Source: an uncultured Shinella sp. (GTDB lineage: Bacteria; Pseudomonadota; Alphaproteobacteria; Rhizobiales; Rhizobiaceae). Taken from it: a stretch of DNA of 8,258 nucleotides. Of this stretch, positions 6,195 to 8,258 are shown in pieces; positions within the stretch are counted from its first letter, which is position 1, and each line of letters begins with the position of its first letter. A model generated the notes under the pieces. That model ran no database searches. It saw only the letters and a program-made list of their open reading frames with translations, and was not told where the DNA came from. The stretch is taken from positions 1-8,258 of the forward strand of contig CAMLOC010000122.1 in NCBI GenBank assembly GCA_946481465.1. Reading direction: 5' to 3'. The translations under genes and the position numbers were made by a program.

Positions 6195-7046
6195 TCAGAA
6201 CGCGCTGCGCATGGGATGGGCGCGATAGGTGCCGAGGATGCGGACCTTCTCGGAGAAGAAGCGAAGCTCCTCGAGCGCCTGGCGGACATGCGGCTCGTCC
6301 GGATGGCCTTCGATATCAGCGTAGAATTGCGTTGCGGTGAACTTGCCGCCGATCTGGTAGCTTTCCAGCTTCGTCATGTTGATGCCGTTCGTCGCGAAAC
6401 CGCCGAGCGCCTTGTAGAGCGCGGCCGGAATGTTGCGCACATTGAAAACGAAGGTGGTGACGATGATCTCGTCGCCGTCCCGCTCCACCGCCGCCGCATC
6501 GCGCGACAGCACGACGAAGCGGGTGACGTTGCTCTCGGTGTCTTCGACATTCTCCGCGACGATGGAAAGGCCGTAGAGATCGGCCGCAAGGCGCGGGGCG
6601 AGCGCGACCATGGTGCGGTCGCCGGTTTCCGAGACGAGCTTGGCCGCGCCCGCGGTATCGCCCGCGATCACCGGCTTCCAGCCGTTGAGGCGGACGATCT
6701 TGCGGCACTGGCCGAGCGCATGGATATGGCTGTGCACGGTGCGGATCTCGTCCTTCGCCACGCCCGGCAGCACCATGAGCTGGAAGCGGATCGGCATGAA
6801 ATACTCGCCGACGATATGGAGCCGCGATTCCGGCAGCAGATGATGGATGTCGGCGACGCGGCCGGCGATCGTGTTCTCGATCGGGATCATGCCGAGGTCG
6901 GCATCGCCGTTCTCGACGGCCAGGAACGCATCCTCGAAGGTCTGGCAGGGCAGCGGCTCCATGCTCGGGAACATGTCGCGGCTGGCCATGTCGGAATTGG
7001 CGCCGAACTCGCCCTGGAAGGCGATCCTGTTGGTCTTCATGATCAT
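6195..7046 (-). CDS. pheA: Prephenate dehydratase (monofunctional)
   Basis: This cytoplasmic enzyme turns prephenate into phenylpyruvate, the committed step to phenylalanine. The product has 283 residues and no chorismate mutase domain. The catalytic domain covers about 7-182 with IAFQGEFGANS (8-18), MIPIENTIAGRV (53-64) and the catalytic NVTRF (173-177). An ACT regulatory domain follows (about 197-273) with NIPAALYKALGGFATNGINM. The phenylalanine-binding ESRP motif of the E. coli protein reads ESYQ here (228-231). I recall this form in other alphaproteobacteria, but it may change feedback control. The ATG at 7046 is chosen; ATG 7040 is also possible, and neither has a strong ribosome binding site. 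It starts 12 bases after kdsB and probably shares its transcript. Confidence 0.95.
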   Translation of the reverse strand: MIMKTNRIAFQGEFGANSDMASRDMFPSMEPLPCQTFEDAFLAVENGDADLGMIPIENTIAGRVADIHHLLPESRLHIVGEYFMPIRFQLMVLPGVAKDEIRTVHSHIHALGQCRKIVRLNGWKPVIAGDTAGAAKLVSETGDRTMVALAPRLAADLYGLSIVAENVEDTESNVTRFVVLSRDAAAVERDGDEIIVTTFVFNVRNIPAALYKALGGFATNGINMTKLESYQIGGKFTATQFYADIEGHPDEPHVRQALEELRFFSEKVRILGTYRAHPMRSAF

Positions 7047-7058
7047 GGCGGGGTCCGA

Positions 7059-7814
7059 TCAGATGGGGTTGGCCGCGAGCATCGCGCGGGCCTTTTCGAG
7101 GTCGGCCGGAGTATCGACACCCAGCGGAACGGTGTCAACGATCTCGGCATCGATGCGCATGCCCGCTTCGAGCGCGCGCAACTGCTCCAGCGATTCCCGC
7201 TTTTCCAGCGTCGAGGGCTTCAGCGCGACGAAGGCTTCCAGCGCCTTGCGGCGATAGGCGTAGAGACCGATATGGTGATAGAGCGGCCCGTTGCCGTGCG
7301 GCGCCGTCGCGCGCGTGAAGTAAAGCGCGCGCAGGCGGCTCTCGCCGATCGGCGAGCCGACGACCTTCACGACGTTCGGATTGGACTTCTCTTCCTCGTC
7401 GCGGATCTCGGTGGTCAGCGTGGCGATATCGGTCGCGGCGTTCTCCAGCGGGCGAAGGGCGGCGCGGATCGTCTCCGGCTCGATCGTCGGCAGGTCGCCC
7501 TGCACGTTGATGATGATCTCGGCCCGGCCCTCGGGATCGCTCGTGGTCAGCGCCTCGTGGATGCGGTCGGAGCCGGACTGGTGGTCGACGCGGGTCATCA
7601 CGGCCTCGAACCCGGCGGCCACGACGGCCTCGAAGATATCCCGGTGATCGACGGCGACGACGATCCGCCCGACATGGGCCTCGGCCGCGCGGCGCGCAAC
7701 CTGCACGATCATCGGCAGGCCCGCAATGTCGGCGAGCGGCTTGCCCGGAAGCCGGGTCGAGGCCATGCGCGCAGGAATGAGGACGAGGGTCTTGTCAAAA
7801 TTGGCGGAATTCAT
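7059..7814 (-). CDS. kdsB: 3-deoxy-manno-octulosonate cytidylyltransferase (CMP-Kdo synthetase)
   Basis: KdsB activates Kdo with CTP to CMP-Kdo in the cytoplasm for the inner core of lipopolysaccharide. From the ATG at 7814, preceded by GAAGGG at 8-base spacing, the product has 251 residues, the normal length. It shows the nucleotide-binding loop [15 protein letters not shown] (13-27), DHQSGSDRI (77-85), NVQGDLPTI (103-111), the substrate segment HIGLYAYR (181-188), SLEQLRALE (208-216) and the C-terminal VDTPADLE (233-240). The third segment reads QGDLP where the E. coli enzyme has QGDEP; I recall the L form from rhizobial homologues. It heads a two-gene unit with pheA and is divergent from the cytochrome c gene. 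Confidence 0.96.
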   Translation of the reverse strand: MNSANFDKTLVLIPARMASTRLPGKPLADIAGLPMIVQVARRAAEAHVGRIVVAVDHRDIFEAVVAAGFEAVMTRVDHQSGSDRIHEALTTSDPEGRAEIIINVQGDLPTIEPETIRAALRPLENAATDIATLTTEIRDEEEKSNPNVVKVVGSPIGESRLRALYFTRATAPHGNGPLYHHIGLYAYRRKALEAFVALKPSTLEKRESLEQLRALEAGMRIDAEIVDTVPLGVDTPADLEKARAMLAANPI

Positions 7815-7867
7815 CTGCGGCCCTTCAAAACCCCCGGGAAAAGTGTCAAAAAGTCTCAGTGCGGGGG

Positions 7868-7896
7868 CTACAATCACTGTTGCAACGAAGCAGCAA
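7868..7896 (-). promoter_or_regulatory. Possible kdsB-pheA promoter
   Basis: On the minus strand TTGCTG (7896-7891) and TTGTAG (7873-7868) are 17 bases apart. The predicted start near 7861 leaves a leader of about 46 bases. It overlaps almost fully the candidate promoter on the other strand. The match is moderate. Confidence 0.3.
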
Positions 7897-7908
7897 AAGA
7901 CATAGGTT
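7880..7908 (+). promoter_or_regulatory. Possible promoter of the cytochrome c gene
   Basis: TTGCAA (7880-7885) and TAGGTT (7903-7908) are separated by 17 bases, about 58 bases before the ATG at 7967. The -35 is good, the -10 moderate. It is the better of the two facing candidates in this 152-base divergent spacer. Confidence 0.4.
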
Positions 7909-7966
7909 CCGCGCGATTTCAAGACTGGCCGGCGCCACGTCCGCCGGTTCCTAGGGGAGCGTTTGG

Positions 7967-8258
7967 ATGAGCTCTTATGTGAACATGGGCGTGGGTGCCC
8001 TCTTGGGCACCGTCTTCGTGCTGATGTCGGTCTCGATAGCTTCGGAAGGCATATTCCATTCGGAGGCTCCCGAAAAGGAAGGATTCGCCATCGTCGCCGC
8101 TGAGGGCGCTGCCGAAGGCGGCGAAGAGGCCGCCGGCGCTGGAGAAGCGGCCGTCACGCCCATCGCCACGCTGCTCGCCTCGGCCGACGCCGGCGCCGGC
8201 GAAGCCGTCTTCAAGAAGTGTCAGGCCTGTCATTCCGGAGAGAAGGGCGGACCGAACA
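7967..8258 (+). CDS. cycM: Membrane-anchored c-type cytochrome (CycM-like), 3' end missing
   Basis: This is the first 97 codons of a class I cytochrome c; the window ends just after the heme site. The ATG at 7967 follows GGGGAG at 7-base spacing. The N-terminus [10 protein letters not shown] leads into one hydrophobic segment (about 7-26) that most likely stays as a membrane anchor. An alanine/glycine/glutamate-rich flexible linker (about 32-75) follows. Then comes the heme-binding CQACH (Cys85, Cys88, His89) in [17 protein letters not shown]. This layout, anchor plus acidic linker plus cytochrome c domain, matches CycM, the membrane-bound electron carrier to terminal oxidase described in Bradyrhizobium. 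The methionine ligand lies beyond the window, so the heme domain cannot be fully checked. Confidence 0.88.
   Translation, partial: MSSYVNMGVGALLGTVFVLMSVSIASEGIFHSEAPEKEGFAIVAAEGAAEGGEEAAGAGEAAVTPIATLLASADAGAGEAVFKKCQACHSGEKGGPN

Noticed and set aside
4802..6289. A 495-codon minus-strand open frame opposite the HIT and nudC genes
   Set aside because: Arginine/alanine-rich, without motifs, and antisense to two well-supported genes.
7831..7867. CCCCCG/CGGGGG inverted repeat in the kdsB upstream region, considered as an operator or leader hairpin
   Set aside because: Short GC-only arms 25 bases apart are common by chance here, and the likely start near 7861 would not include both arms in the RNA.
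6216..7970. A 584-codon plus-strand open frame opposite pheA and kdsB
   Set aside because: Low-information composition typical of antisense frames in high-GC DNA; both genes on the other strand are certain.
1..8258. Search for defence islands, toxin-antitoxin pairs, transposases, CRISPR arrays, tRNAs and riboswitches
   Set aside because: None could be recognised on either strand; apart from the palindromic repeat the window is ordinary chromosomal gene content.

Overview
The window is high-GC DNA with dense genes, short spacers and a set of housekeeping genes typical of an alphaproteobacterium. The best guess is the family Rhizobiaceae (Sinorhizobium/Ensifer, Rhizobium, Shinella or a relative). 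This rests on the variant forms of DnaX, KdsB, PheA and the HIT protein, a membrane-anchored CycM-type cytochrome c, and a palindromic intergenic repeat of a kind common in rhizobia. Genus and species cannot be fixed by reading alone.

Layout, left to right: the 5' part of a secreted lytic transglycosylase (minus, runs off the left edge), with a 120-bp palindromic repeat lodged inside its signal-peptide coding region; recR (minus); a MOSC-domain gene (plus); a LysE/RhtB-type transporter gene (minus), whose stop abuts the MOSC stop; a ybaB/ebfC gene and dnaX (minus); the small SRP RNA gene (minus); a HIT-family gene and a nudC-like gene, overlapping at ATGA (plus); pheA and kdsB (minus); and the start of a cycM-like cytochrome c gene (plus, cut by the right edge).

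Functionally the window is mostly core genome. SRP RNA, dnaX, ybaB and recR follow the ancient order also known from Bacillus subtilis, but here a transporter gene and a MOSC gene sit between ybaB and recR. The HIT and NudC proteins form a small nucleotide-hydrolase operon. KdsB (lipopolysaccharide Kdo activation) and PheA (phenylalanine synthesis) form a second operon, divergent from the cytochrome gene.

No defence system, CRISPR array, prophage or transposase gene was seen. The most notable observation is the 120-bp palindrome in frame within the transglycosylase gene. Removing it restores an ordinary signal peptide that starts from a good ribosome binding site just after recR. The element therefore looks like an in-frame insertion of a rhizobial palindromic repeat into a protein-coding sequence.
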